Assembly (NCBI RefSeq): GCF_964019385.1
Contig: NC_088645.1
Location: 36,132,303-36,196,302, forward strand
Origin: Sycon ciliatum
Taxonomy: Eukaryota; Porifera; Calcarea; Leucosolenida; Sycettidae
Direction: 5' to 3'
DNA: 64,000 bases
The translations under genes and the position numbers were made by a program. Positions 42,765 to 54,279 of this stretch are shown here, piece by piece (position 1 is the first letter of the stretch; each line of letters opens with the position of its first letter). The notes beneath the pieces were generated by a model. It searched no databases. It was not told the origin of the DNA and saw only the letters and a list, made by a program, of their open reading frames with translations.

Positions 42765-45700
42765 CTAGAAATCTTCGTGTTGAGCTTCCAGGATGATATC
42801 GTTCTCAGCCTCACTTAGCTCCGCTACGGTCAGCTCCCCGCTACGCTTCTCGGCACGGCGACAGTTGTCAAGGAAGCGGTTGACCAAAGCCCAAACTCTT
42901 TTGTAAAACAGCCAACCGGAGAAACGATGTGGCGCAAGTCTTCCTTCTTCCCTTCCGTCACCTGTGACGGTTTCTTGCTCGTTAGCAGTCGAGTTTGCCA
43001 TCACTTTCCTGGTCTCTTGGTCTGCCTCGTGTGAGAATGAGGCGGGTCCCACTAGCCACTGCGCTGGTTTGTTGTGCAGGAAGGGCGGTCCCTCCCACCG
43101 CAATGTACAACTACTTAGCTCCGCAGCCGAAGTGCCACGAGATGCGAGGTCAGCCGGATTCTGTCCTGATGGCACATGATGCCATTGCTGCGGTTGTGTC
43201 ATCGTCTGGATCTCTCCAACACGGTGCGCTACAAATGGCTTGAAGTTATGGCTTGGACTTCTGATCCACCAGAGAACATCAGCACTGTCGCTCCAGAAGG
43301 TCACCTCGGACATTGGCCACTCCAGCACATGGCACACAGTTTCGGCCCGATGCAAACCGAGAATGGCAGCCAATAGCTCCAATCGTGGAATGCTAGTTGA
43401 AGCTACCAGGCGAGTCTGTACAGTATAATCCGAGCTTAGGTCCCGGCTGTACGCTACAGCTCCATACGCCACCATTGACACATCTACGAACACATGGATA
43501 GAGCTGTCTCCGGCTGGCCCGCTAGGGAACAGGCAACGAGGTATATTGACGGCAGACAGCTGTGTTGCTCCCGAGCACCACCGTCGAAACTTGTCGGCTA
43601 ATGGCCCTATCACCTCATCGTCCAAGTCGACGCCGAGTGCCCAGAGCTCCTGAATTAACACCTTGCCGACCGTTACAAATGGTGCCACAAATACTAGCGG
43701 GTCGAACAGCTTGGCAATTTGACTCACCACCTGGCGTTTGGTCACCTTGTTCACTTCCTGGAAGGCAGGCTGGAATTGGAACACATCATGTTGCGCTACC
43801 CATCTGACTCCGAGCGCTTTCATCGTCGGCTGGCTTCCATCATTGAGCTCCAGTGCAGACAGCCGGTCCTCCGCGGGTATCTCAGCTAGAACCGCAGGCG
43901 ATTTACTCAGCCATTTCCGTGCCTTCATGCCGGCTGCAGCCCAGATCAGTGACAACTCTTGGTACATTTGCACTGCCAGTTTGTCGTTGGCTACTGAATC
44001 AAGAGTATCGTCCATGTATGTGGACTTCAACACACCATTGGCGCCTAGCGGGTGAGTCGACAGATACTTTGATGCATGTTCCTGCGTCACAAGATGGGCG
44101 ACGAACGGAGAAACATTCAGGCCAAAGACCAGCCGCTCAAACTGAGAGACGTCCGGTTGAGCATCACTCTGCGGTGGTCGCCACAGGAAACGCAAGTACG
44201 GTTGATCCTCGGGGTGAATTCGAATCTGAAGATACATCTCCCGAATATCACAGACGATGGCTACGGGGTTGCGTCGAAATCTGAGCAGCACATCCAATAG
44301 CTCTCGCTGCAACTTAGGGCCCGGATCTATGCAGTCGTTTAAGGCCACTCCATCGCACCTTGCAGCCGCGTCAAACACCAGTCGAACTTTAGTTGTACTC
44401 TTATTCATCCGGATGACAGGGAAATGTGGCAAATACCATGCCTTTTCCGCTGAAACTGTTGTCGCCAGTCGCCTCACATAGCCCTTGGCTTCATACTGTT
44501 CGATTGTGCTGCTGTATGCCTCTGCAATAGACGGATCACGGTTCAGCCGGTTCTCCGTGTTGCGTAACCTCTTCAACGCCATGCTGTAGTTGCCGGGCAG
44601 TTGCGACTTCCGCTCATTCCATGGCAGTCGAATCTCGTACCCAGCCCCGTCGAATTGCCGCATTGACTGCTCAACTTCAGCCTTCACACTGCGGTCTTTC
44701 ATGTTCCAGGGGGGGGGGGGGGGGGGGGGGGGCTCAGGGCTGATGCCGCCTTGATCAACTTCCCAGAACCGTTGCAAGCAGTTGTAAAGCGGGTTCAGCT
44801 GTACGCCACAGTAGGTACTGTTGGCGCGAATTGGTCCATTATCATGGTGCAATACAGCTCCGATACATGTCCAACCTAACGGCATTCTGCGAGCTAGCGG
44901 TTCTCCTGGCTTGCCATTGACTTCTTCCAAGGCAGAATGGAATTCACTGTGATCGCTGCCAATCAGAACGTCCACTGATTTCTCGGTGAGAGCCGGGAAG
45001 GGAACATCGCGCAGGTGGTCCCATTGGGCTGCCGCATTCGCCCAGTCAACGGCCTTTAAGTCGCTTGCAATGTTATCAATGGTTAGCGCTGTTAATTTGG
45101 ACTGGAATGTTCCGTCAGCGCTTTCCACTGTGATGTTGACCGGCGTAGTGACGAATGTTTCCGTCAGCCCACTCAGAAGAGAAACTGATGCCTGCTGCGG
45201 TCTTCCTGCCACCCTCAACTGACCGGCAGCTGCAGTGATTATGTAGGTGGTAGTGCTGCCATCGTCCAACACAGCGTTGACCCGTAGCCGTACTCCTTCA
45301 TGCACAAGCGACACCGGGAGGATGCGTAACGAGACTGATGGTACTCCACACGGCCGATCTTCTCCCAGATCCGGCTCCCCTTCCGTGATGTCGCATGCTT
45401 GGATGGAGCAATTAATAGAGGCTTGCTCTCTTGCAGGTGTTGTTGCCCCTCTTGTGCTGATTGAAGCTGTGGGAGCGCTTGACGATGCTGCATCACCGCT
45501 TATGGCTGCTTCAGACAGGTTCCGTTTCTGCTGCGGTTGACGATAATGAAGGAGCTGGTGATGTGTCTGACTGCAGCCACTGACACCACACTTCCTGTTT
45601 CTGGTACAGGATGTCCCTCGATGTCCAGTGCCAAGGCACCTATAGCAGAGGCCTTTCTTCTTTGCTGTTTCCCACCGCCTGCTGGGCGACTCGCTCTTGA

Positions 45701-45962
45701 AGATGTCACAACTCCATGTGTGATGGGGCGCATCACATACGGCACACTGGATTTTGGCAGCGCTCTGACCAGAGGCCAGGAATGACGACGCGTAGGGCTC
45801 CGGAGCTGCCACCGAACGTTGGCCGACTTCTTGCAGGAGCTGGTTTAGTCGGCAGCGCCGCTGCATGAAGACCATTCGCAGAACTGACTCCGTGGGCCAT
45901 CTCCGCTGCTCCAGTAGCGAATTCTGCCTCGAGGGCCACCCATTCCAACAGCGTTGGTACAC
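42765..45962 (-). pseudogene. BEL copy 2 Pol: zinc knuckles, protease, RT, RNase H
   Basis: The 1065-residue frame holds zinc knuckles (CAVCDAPHHTWSC, CYRCLGTGHRGTSC; residues 75-135), a protease with VLDDGSTTTYI (about 230), RT from about 510 with RLVFDAAARCDG and active site TYMDDTLDS (about 648), and Pao-type RNase H with FVDVSMVAYGAVAYS (about 825). A Pro run from the poly-G tract at 44708-44733 lies between protease and RT and probably varies in length. The frame is open throughout, but it is separated from gag and integrase by shifts. Confidence 0.85.
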
Positions 45963-46064
45963 TGCTGGGTTTCGTGTTGTTGTGACGCCAACGGTTAAGC
46001 TGGGTCAGCATGGGCATCGGCAGCTTGTTTTGCAGCTGTCGGAACAGAAGACCATCGCCCAGCT
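45963..46064 (-). pseudogene. BEL copy 2 Gag, downstream piece
   Basis: The minus frame reads ELGDGLLFRQLQNKLP and TQLNRWRHNNTKPSSVPTLL, the region that normally follows the DUF1759-type gag domain in BEL elements. Its continuation upstream is at 52066 onward, across the nested insertion. It leads into the pol frame through a frame change near 45960. Confidence 0.8.
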
Positions 46065-46118
46065 CATATTCTCATTTCAAAAAATCTCTTTCAGATCTTG
46101 ATCTCACTTCACTCCATT

Positions 46119-46454
46119 TGTTGTGAACCCTCTAAGATTCTCTAAATTGTCAGGATCGTACGACCACACGGCACGAGGACAACACTTTTCCTTTAGACAG
46201 TATATTTCACTTCATCCAATAATTAACAATGAACACTAATAACACCAGCTATTTATAGCATGCAAAAACAGCATACATGCAAAAACATACGCATATAAAA
46301 CTGTACAGCGTATACAGCAAAACACACACAGCGCATATAGCGTATGCCATGCAGCAACATCAGCGGTACGGCGGAGTTGAAAGACAACATTGCGACGAAT
46401 ACAATGCCATAAGCGCGAAGGCCTTTCCCAATTGAGAACTGGTGGTTTGCAACA
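46119..46454 (-). repeat. 3' LTR of BEL/Pao copy 1
   Basis: A 336-bp LTR starting TGTTGTGAAC and ending GTTTGCAACA on the plus strand. It differs from 51450-51790 by three substitutions and one 5-bp indel, so about 99 per cent identity. Confidence 0.95.
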
Positions 46455-46502
46455 TTCTCCCCACCAAAGGGCTTCTCACCGCCGTACAACAATGCACACA
46501 AG

Positions 46503-49500
46503 TCAAAAACGATCCGGGGCTCTGACTACGCGCCCAGAACGCGTCATCTCCTGCTGCCGTGGTGGTGGTAACGGTGCTGACGGTTCATACGCTGGCTGCT
46601 GAGGGACGATAGCAGGTTGAGCGGTATCGGCAAGCCCAGGAGCCACGTCCTGTGACGATACTTCTAATGGCACTAACCTTTGGATCGGCCTCAACAGGGT
46701 ACTGGTACTCAACTTAACCTTGGCAACACGACGCTTACCATCTCGACCAGGGAATAACTCGATGATCCGTCCCAAACGCCAGAACTGTTTGCGCTTGGTA
46801 TCATCGAGAACAAAGACAACATCACCCACAGCTAAAGGGCGCGACATGGTCTGTTGGTGTTTGTTCAGCTGACTTAGGTACTCCACCTCCCAACGATTCT
46901 TAACATGATCCAGTGTCCGACTGAGGTAACGCAATCTCGATGACATCTGCGCAGCGTCCAGGGTACCTGCTGGCTTCTCTGACGACATCCAGATGTCACC
47001 CATCATCATTGCAGGGGTTACTGGTGGCTCATCCAGGCTATCAGACACATAAGTTAGCGGACGACTATTCACCACTGCTTCAACCTCATACAAGAGGGTC
47101 TCAAGCTCCTGGACCTTCAGAAACGCTGTTCCCATTACCTTTTTCAAGGCACTCTTCACTGTTCCAACCATTCTCTCATAGAAGCCTCCATGCCATGGTG
47201 CAGCTGGAGGATTGAACATCCATGGCACACTCAGTTTGTCAGATGCCGCCTTGAACGTTGTAGCGTTGTCAGACCTGATCCGAGACGGCAAACTACGTCT
47301 CGCGACAAACTTCCGAAATGCCATCAGGAATGACTCGGTACTTAAACTATCGACCACCTCCAAGTGAACTGCTCTGGTGGTGGCACACACAAACAATGCT
47401 ATCCATACCTTCGGAGATGACTCACCACGGCGCACGTACAACGAACCAGCATAGTCGATGCTGGTAGTTGCGAACGGCCTCTCGTGAACAACTCGGTCTT
47501 CCGGCAGCGGCGGGCAGACTTCTGAGGCAGCCTTAGCCTTGTAGCGGCGGCAGGTAACACATCGCTGAGTAATGTTGCGTAGCGCCCGTCGACCACCGAT
47601 AATCCAGAATTTCTGACGGATGAACGACAAGACTCCTTCTACACCTTGGTGCATCCTTTCAACATGCATTTTCTCCAACAGCAACTCGGTCAGATGATGT
47701 TTGCCTAACAGGACTGGGTGCTTGGCTCCATACGCCAACTCGCTGTGCTGAAGTCGTCCCCCGGCTCTGAGCACTCCATGCTCATCCAGAAACGGTGCAA
47801 GCTGATACACCTTCGACCCAGGCTTCACTGGTTGACCTTGCTTGATCAGCTCAAGATCCTCAGCGAAACATGCGGCTTGAACGATGCGGTACAATACGTT
47901 GTCTGCTGCAAAATAGAGTTCAGCACGAGGCTCAGTGTGCTTCCACTGCAACATCCGAGTCACCATGCCCTGTGCCCTCGACCATTTACTGAATCGGAGC
48001 CACCATTCCTTATCAGATTCTCGACTACAGGTGGTGGCTGACACTCGTACTTCTACATTGGACTCATCTGTAGCTGCGGTTGAGGGTGCGGTGGGCCAGT
48101 CATTGGGCTCCGTGATCGTGGTTGGTCCGCCCCTCCAGAACGGACTACGGATATGCTGTGCACTACTCCCACGCGACGGTAAATCTGCTGGGTTGTGAAG
48201 GCCCGGGCAATGGTTCCACACAATGCCGACCTTCTTCGATATCTCTTGGACTTGACTGACGCGGTTAGCCACAAATGTTTTCCATTTGTATGATGGATTA
48301 CTGATCCAATGAACGGTAGTGAGACTGTCAGTCCAGCCATAGACTTGCATGACGGTCACACGCAGCTCCTTCACCACAAACTCAGCGTAGCGAGCCGCTA
48401 GACATACTGCTTGTAACTCAAGGCGGGCTAACGTGGGCGGAGACACAGGTGCCACTTTGGCCTTGGCAAATACCAAGTGCGACTGTCCATTGACGACTGC
48501 ATACAAACAACATCCAAACGCTTTCTCACTGGCATCAGCGAAGGCATGAAGCGCAATCGGCGTGTCAAGATTGCAGCAAATCCAACGTGGTATGTCAATG
48601 CTCACCACTTCGGCCAACTCTCCCCACCATTGCGCACATGCGGCTGCGATGCCATCAGGCAACATATCATCCCAGTCGTCTCCGACTTTCCTGGCTTGCT
48701 GTAGCAGTATCTTTCCTGGCACAACTGCCGGTGCTGCTAGACCTAGCGGATCAAACACTGATGCAACACACTTGAGGAGGGATCGCCGGGTCCAAACAGA
48801 CGGCCTATCGGACTCGCCTAGCGCTGCTATGCTGAGCAAGTCATCACTGGTTTTCCATTTCACACCGAGGACTTTATCTCCGGCCTCTGGATCGCACGGG
48901 ATTTCGTTGCCTCGCCACTTGCGTAACTCCATGCCAGCATCCGTAAGCACACGCACGCTGAACTCTTGCATCTCCTTGGCTGCCGAGGCATTTGAGACAC
49001 TAGAGACCAAATTGTCAACGTAGAAACTCGTGAGCAAGAGATCAATACGATCTCGCTCTTTGGGTGCAGACATCGCCCGTAGCTCCTTCAAGTGATGCTG
49101 AATCACCGCAGTAAGCATGTACGGCGAGCAGTTTACGCCAAATGGCAGTTTCGTTAGCCTCCAGGTTAACAGTTCATCGCTGTCGCTTCGACCGGGCCAC
49201 AAGAAACGCAGGTACGGACGGTCTTCGGGATTAACCGCGACCATGAAGAAAGCCTTGCGGATGTCCGCTTGCAGCGCGCTCTTATATTCACGGAACCGTA
49301 ATAGCATACCTGCGAGACTCGGCAATAGCGACGGTCCAGGGTCAACCATGTCGTTCAACGACTTGCCATCTGGAGCCGTCGCCGAGGCATTGAACACCAC
49401 TCTTAACTTCGTGGTTGCAGCGTGCTCGCGGAATACACCATGATGCGGTACATAGTACCCGGCATCGCTCTCACATGGCTCCAGCTCAATTGCTCCAAGC

Positions 49501-51419
49501 TCACGGTACTCCTTGATCAGCACATCATCATAGAGCGCACGCTTCCCATTCCTCTTCAGCTTTTCAAGAAGCCGCGTTGCGATGACTCTAGCTTGAGCAA
49601 AGTTATCCGTTGGGCGACGCTCATTTCGCCACAAGAGACCCACTTGGTACCCGCTGCCCTGGCGACATAGCGGGAAAGATGGCAGGTGCTGATGTTGTTC
49701 TGGAGGTTCATCCAACTGCCATAGTTTGTCGATGTGGGCTGTGACACATGACACGGTCACCGGCTGACTGTTACGACTTGGTGCAGACGCTGGACCAGAT
49801 AATATATTACCTATCTCTGTGTTCCACACCGTCTCACCATTAACTTCCTTCTTGCTGTGCAGTACCGCGTTGATATAGTCTGCACCAATCAGCATATGTA
49901 TTTCGTCTGATGTCCCTTGTTGAGGCTGGTCACTCAGCTCTACTCCCCAACTGTGCCACTGCGCAATGGTCTGCGGACTAGCGCACTTCAGGTCCAGCTC
50001 TATCGTTGGTTTCACGAACGCGCGTACCCGAATGCTAGCAGAGCTACTCTGGATCGTGATGGCGTACTTATCCATGCGCTGTTGGGTTGGTTCCGCGCCG
50101 AACGGCTTCACCTCTACATTTTCAACCCCAATGTGTTCTGCATTGATTGCTGACACCAACGCTGCAGTCACGAATGACGCCTCAGCACCCGAGTCCAGGA
50201 ACACGCGAACCTTCGCGTTTCGAGTTCTTCCCTCAACTCGTGCCACTCCGGTCATCAGCCGCACACTTGGCGAGTGTAGACAGCACGATCCAACATTCTT
50301 CTCCGTTACTATCTCAGTCGGTTTCTCCCGGCTGTAACCTGCTCTATCCAACACATCATGTATTAGCAGGTGGTGTTTCCTCTGGCATTTCGTGCATCTC
50401 GCGCCTGACCGACATTCTCTGGCCATATGGCCATACTTAAGGCAGTTCCAGCAGAGTCTCTCGCGCTGCAGAAAACCCTTTCTCCCTTCCTGTGGCAGCG
50501 ACTTTAGCTGCTTCTCTGCATCTGCGACCGATATCGCCATGCACTGTGCCGACGCCGTGGGCCTTGGCACGGATCGTTCTACTGGCTTCCTGGCAGTATC
50601 ACCCTGTCGTCCGTGTGCGACCTGGTAAGACGCGCCGTGCTCCTGTACCTGGCGCAGAGACATCCCGTAGCACTGCCGTTCGACCAGGTACGTCTTCATC
50701 TCAGGTCCGCATTGCTCCAAGATTACCTGCTTTGCCATTGCTTGCAGCACCGGGGCCATTTTTCCTATATCGGCGCTATACTTGGTGTCCACCTCGCCAT
50801 CTTCTGTCATAGCGAGTGTGGCCCACACCTCTACCTCTCGGCAAACACGGACAACGTATTGATGAAACGACTCATCTGACCGCTGCTTGCCTGTCAGCAA
50901 TGTCTTCCACGCTTTATCCGGAGTCTTTCCGAGCGAGGCAAGCAACTCTCGCTTTGCTTCCTCGTAATTGTTGCATCCAATACATATCCTCTCCCCTTTG
51001 CTACCCGCTAGCGCGATGCGCAGTCGCAGCAGCCATTCGCTTTCTTCGAACTCATTCTTGGAACAGATGTCCTCGAACAGGTCAAGATAACGCTCCAATG
51101 GCTGCGTCCCATCATATGAGGGGATTTTCATCAGCGGTTGACGCCCACCGCTGTGACTGGGAGATTCCTCTGTACCTCCCATCGCGGCTTTACCCTCACC
51201 CTCATGCGCATTGGCGATGCGCTCGTTAATCTCCTTTAGTGTTTTGGCAAACTCGGTGCGGAGCGCCTCCTCTCGCCGTCTGGCACTGCGCTCCTCACGC
51301 TCCGCGTACTGTTGGAGCCTCTGCTCCACATGTACCTTCAACAACTCGCCTTCTAATCCTAACCGCTCTCCATTGTCGATAAAGCTGGCTTCCAAATTGT
51401 TCCATAGTTCCTCTGCCAT
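46503..51419 (-). CDS. BEL/Pao Gag-Pol polyprotein, 1638 residues, intact
   Basis: The start chosen is MAEELWNNLE at 51419, the first ATG after the 5' LTR; an upstream in-frame ATG at 51500 lies in LTR sequence. Domains in order: Gag with coiled, Glu/Arg-rich N-terminus (to about 300); zinc knuckles CWNCLKYGHMAREC and CTKCQRKHH (320-350); aspartic protease VFLDSGAEASFV (about 405); RT from about 645 with RVVFNASATAPDG and active site FYVDNLVSS (about 798); RNase H with HAFADASEKAFG (about 960); integrase HHCC region (1245-1290) and D,D,E core (SIDYAG, RSDNATTF, GFYERMVG; about 1322, 1383, 1414); C-terminal FWRLGRIIELFPGRDG (about 1550). RT carries YVDN and not YVDD, a variant I recall from other BEL elements. 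Confidence 0.95.
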   Translation of the reverse strand: MAEELWNNLEASFIDNGERLGLEGELLKVHVEQRLQQYAEREERSARRREEALRTEFAKTLKEINERIANAHEGEGKAAMGGTEESPSHSGGRQPLMKIPSYDGTQPLERYLDLFEDICSKNEFEESEWLLRLRIALAGSKGERICIGCNNYEEAKRELLASLGKTPDKAWKTLLTGKQRSDESFHQYVVRVCREVEVWATLAMTEDGEVDTKYSADIGKMAPVLQAMAKQVILEQCGPEMKTYLVERQCYGMSLRQVQEHGASYQVAHGRQGDTARKPVERSVPRPTASAQCMAISVADAEKQLKSLPQEGRKGFLQRERLCWNCLKYGHMARECRSGARCTKCQRKHHLLIHDVLDRAGYSREKPTEIVTEKNVGSCCLHSPSVRLMTGVARVEGRTRNAKVRVFLDSGAEASFVTAALVSAINAEHIGVENVEVKPFGAEPTQQRMDKYAITIQSSSASIRVRAFVKPTIELDLKCASPQTIAQWHSWGVELSDQPQQGTSDEIHMLIGADYINAVLHSKKEVNGETVWNTEIGNILSGPASAPSRNSQPVTVSCVTAHIDKLWQLDEPPEQHQHLPSFPLCRQGSGYQVGLLWRNERRPTDNFAQARVIATRLLEKLKRNGKRALYDDVLIKEYRELGAIELEPCESDAGYYVPHHGVFREHAATTKLRVVFNASATAPDGKSLNDMVDPGPSLLPSLAGMLLRFREYKSALQADIRKAFFMVAVNPEDRPYLRFLWPGRSDSDELLTWRLTKLPFGVNCSPYMLTAVIQHHLKELRAMSAPKERDRIDLLLTSFYVDNLVSSVSNASAAKEMQEFSVRVLTDAGMELRKWRGNEIPCDPEAGDKVLGVKWKTSDDLLSIAALGESDRPSVWTRRSLLKCVASVFDPLGLAAPAVVPGKILLQQARKVGDDWDDMLPDGIAAACAQWWGELAEVVSIDIPRWICCNLDTPIALHAFADASEKAFGCCLYAVVNGQSHLVFAKAKVAPVSPPTLARLELQAVCLAARYAEFVVKELRVTVMQVYGWTDSLTTVHWISNPSYKWKTFVANRVSQVQEISKKVGIVWNHCPGLHNPADLPSRGSSAQHIRSPFWRGGPTTITEPNDWPTAPSTAATDESNVEVRVSATTCSRESDKEWWLRFSKWSRAQGMVTRMLQWKHTEPRAELYFAADNVLYRIVQAACFAEDLELIKQGQPVKPGSKVYQLAPFLDEHGVLRAGGRLQHSELAYGAKHPVLLGKHHLTELLLEKMHVERMHQGVEGVLSFIRQKFWIIGGRRALRNITQRCVTCRRYKAKAASEVCPPLPEDRVVHERPFATTSIDYAGSLYVRRGESSPKVWIALFVCATTRAVHLEVVDSLSTESFLMAFRKFVARRSLPSRIRSDNATTFKAASDKLSVPWMFNPPAAPWHGGFYERMVGTVKSALKKVMGTAFLKVQELETLLYEVEAVVNSRPLTYVSDSLDEPPVTPAMMMGDIWMSSEKPAGTLDAAQMSSRLRYLSRTLDHVKNRWEVEYLSQLNKHQQTMSRPLAVGDVVFVLDDTKRKQFWRLGRIIELFPGRDGKRRVAKVKLSTSTLLRPIQRLVPLEVSSQDVAPGLADTAQPAIVPQQPAYEPSAPLPPPRQQEMTRSGRVVRAPDRF

Positions 51420-51449
51420 GCTCGCTCCTATCCTGGCGTGGTCGCCAAA

Positions 51450-51790
51450 TGTTGTGAACCCTCTAAGATTCTCTAAATTGTCAGGATCGTACGACCACAC
51501 GGCACGAGGACAACACTTTTCCTTTAGACAGTATATTTCACTTCATCGAATAATTAACAATGAACACTAATAACACCAGCTATTTATAGCATGCAAAAAC
51601 AGCATACATGCAAAAACATACGCATATAAAACTGGACATAACAGCGTATACAGCAAAACACACACAGCGCATATAGCGTATGCCATGCAGCAACATCAGC
51701 GGTACGGCGGAGTTGAAAGACAACATTGCGACGAATACAATGCCATAAGCGCGAAAGCCTTTCCCAATTGAGAACTGGTGGTTTGCAACA
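51450..51790 (-). repeat. 5' LTR of BEL/Pao copy 1
   Basis: A 341-bp LTR paired with 46119-46454. It contains five extra bases near 51636 relative to the 3' LTR. Confidence 0.95.
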
Positions 51791-52065
51791 CCATTAGCTA
51801 TTGACACACGAGTACGTTCTGTGCCCTGTCCATCATCAATATTACCTACATGTACAACCACAACACACATAAAATACACTGCTGCATGGTATTTTTATAA
51901 TTGTCCTGCTGACAGTCATGACATCTTATCATATTAATCTATCATACTATTATATTTTTCATCATAGCCTAGGAGCTGTGGCATCATTAATGATCCACAG
52001 CAAGAAGGCAGCAATGCCTGTACCTATGGCGAAGTAAAATAAAGGTAACATAACATAACATATTC

Positions 52066-54215
52066 CTTGCCTGCATCCACCATGTTCACTATCAGCACAT
52101 CCAGCAAATCGGCGAATCTCTGCATGTCTCCAGGCCGGACTGTCTGGAGGGCGGGGAACGACTCTATTTCCTCAAATTGGAGGTTTGTCTGCCTCTGCTC
52201 GCCACCAAATTTCCTGGCTCGGTTTACGGCGGCTTCGTAGGGATGGGCCGAGTAGCCTAGGCTCTCGATGGCAACCAATGCCTCTCCACCTAAATACTGC
52301 TTCAGGTGCAGGAGCTTCACCTCCGGACTTGAGCTCGTCTGCCCAACACAAGCCATGAAGGCTGCTCTCCAGGCACGATTGGCTTTCTTGTTGCCTGTGA
52401 ACGTTGGAATTTGTATGGGTTTCAGCCGCCGGAATATCTCGTCCGATGACTGTTGATGCCGTGTTTGGCCTGGTGCTACTGATGGCACCGGTACTGGTGC
52501 GGCAGTCGACCCTGCTGGTTGCAAACCCATGGCCTGTGGAGCGGGCGGGCTCCACAGACTAGCTGCTGGCACAGTGTGCACACCGACCACACCACTGGCA
52601 CCAGCCCACTGCCGAGACGCAGATGTAATTACTGGTGACTGAGTAGTGGTGCGGCAGGTGTAAATGGATTGCTGGAAAAGCATGGCAGGCACAGATCCAG
52701 GCGGCCTGCCGATTGCGCTGAAAAGCGTTGCAGGTACGGATGATCCAGGCAGCCTGTCGATTGCGCTGCTTCCGCTGACTGTCTGCTAGGATGCAGGCAT
52801 CTCTGGCCTCATTCCATTTGCGCTGTTGGCGCTGGCAATCTGGAGTGCTAACGTTTCAGCCGTTGACACAGGTAGGTTGCTGGTCATGCTAATCGCTCCA
52901 ATGCCGTTTGCGCTGTTTTCGCTGATCAATCCTTAAGGCGCTGATCCTGCAGAGGTCACAGGCTGTGCGCTGTCCGCGCTGGTCTGAATTTCCGACGTGT
53001 GCACAGGCTCGGATCCAGGCGGCCTGCCAATTGCGCTGAATAGCGTTGCAGGTACGGATGATCCGGGCGGCCTGCCAATTGCGCTGAATAGCGTCGCAGG
53101 CTCGGATCCAGGCGGCCTGCCGGTTACGCTGAATAGCGTTGCAGGCACTGGTGCAGACTCTGGATCTGACGCATGTGGGGCGCTGCTCGTGCTCATCTGG
53201 GGAACAGCCGCGGACAAAGGCGGACCGCTTGTCGCTCTGTTCGAGCTGTCCAAGTGCCCGGTGGCGCCAGACTCTAAAGCGGCAGCAGCTGGCGCGCCGA
53301 TCCCTCCAACCTGCGCCACAGCCATGGACAAAGGCGAGCCTCTTGCCGCTCTGCTAGCGCTGACCTGGGTCTGAGACGGAGTGAGCGCTCTGTGGACCAA
53401 CGGCGTCTCTGGTCGCAACTCATCCGTGCCCATTTCGGTCCGCTTTCGCTGACCGCCTTGAAATTGTCTTCACTGACTTCAGCAAGACCGTACTCCGTTT
53501 CCCAGTGCTCGTCTGCAACTTGCCCTACGCCGGCTGATCGACTCGTCGGCTCGTACGTGTAGCCATGGTAGCCGTAGTCGTACGCTAGTCCACGTGCAGC
53601 AGTAGACTCCGAGGCCTCAACTGAACTTCTGCCGTGCTCGTGCAGGTAGCTCCGGGCACCAGACCAACTGGGCATAGTGCTTGCGGCAGATCTGCTGTAC
53701 ACGTACCCGACCTCCGAAGCTAGTTCGAGTCGAGCCTGGACTGGGTGGGGCCGCTGTGAGACGCCCAGGTAGTCATTTCCCTCCGCGTAACTACGTACCT
53801 GCCCACATTCGTCCTCCAACATGCTCTCGGTTGCGGTGGTGAATCGTTCCTCGAGCAATTCCGCTTCCCGCAGCGTTACTTCCATGCACTTCTCTTCGTT
53901 GGTTGAGCTGTACAGACTGATGAGGTTCATGATAGCACTGGTGGCGTTGTCATAATGTGAGCTTAGCTCGGCTAGCTCGTCATTAGCTTGCTCTCCTCGC
54001 ACTCCGCCATTCATGGAGCGCACGAGAAGTGTCTGCCGCGCGTTGGTGAAGTATTTTTTAGCTACCATTTTTTCTCTAAGCAGCTCGCTAAGCTTCTCGC
54101 GCTTGTTCTCTACTGCCGCTGGTTCATCTCGGTGGTTTGCTTCTTCGGTGCTGGCGGTTCCGTCCTCCGCGGCTTGGCTGTCTTTCTCCTTGTCCTCTTC
54201 GACTGGAGACTCCAT
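52066..54215 (-). pseudogene. BEL copy 2 Gag, upstream piece
   Basis: Frame 54215-53274 starts MESPVEEDKEKD and has an acidic, coiled N-terminus. At about 53430 the reading moves to frame 53433-52933 (TDELRPETPLVH on), ending at a stop at 52933. The DUF1759-like capsid domain (IPTFTGNKKANRAWRAAF, LLHLKQYLGGEALVAIESLG) is in frame 52692-52066. Between them the unit PATLFSAIGRPPGS is repeated in tandem three to five times, from a minisatellite of about 54-57 bp at 52690-53150. Frameshifts make it a pseudogene. Confidence 0.75.
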
Positions 54216-54279
54216 AGCTGCGCTTAGGTGGAACGTTCAGCACTTACGAGGTTGACTCGACCATCCTCCGCTACCAATA

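Larger units (their letters stand above)
46119..51790 (-). mobile_element. BEL/Pao retrotransposon copy 1, structurally intact
   Basis: A 5.67-kb element with near-identical LTRs and a perfect 5-bp target duplication CCATT (46114-46118 and 51791-51795). A single open gag-pol frame spans the interior. Internal sequence next to the 5' LTR (TTTGGCGACCACGCC) fits a primer-binding site. Young age follows from LTR identity. It lies inside the 310-bp element inside BEL copy 2. It could be autonomous; expression is not testable from sequence. Confidence 0.95.
46072..52058 (+). mobile_element. 310-bp interspersed element inserted in BEL copy 2 gag
   Basis: Its two parts (46072-46118 and 51796-52058) total 310 bp and are bounded by the 7-bp duplication CATATTC (46065-46071 and 52059-52065). 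The right end is an (ACATA)n-like tail, ACATAACATAACAT, as at the 3' end of a retroposon. A partial second copy lies at 15490-15590. It contains BEL copy 1. No coding sequence or pol III box was recognised, so class is open. Confidence 0.75.

Noticed and set aside
52997..53374. Plus-strand 125-residue frame
   Set aside because: Antisense shadow of the gag minisatellite of BEL copy 2.
53988..54255. Plus-strand hydrophobic frames resembling membrane proteins
   Set aside because: Antisense of the BEL copy 2 gag start; hydrophobicity comes from the complement of acidic codons.
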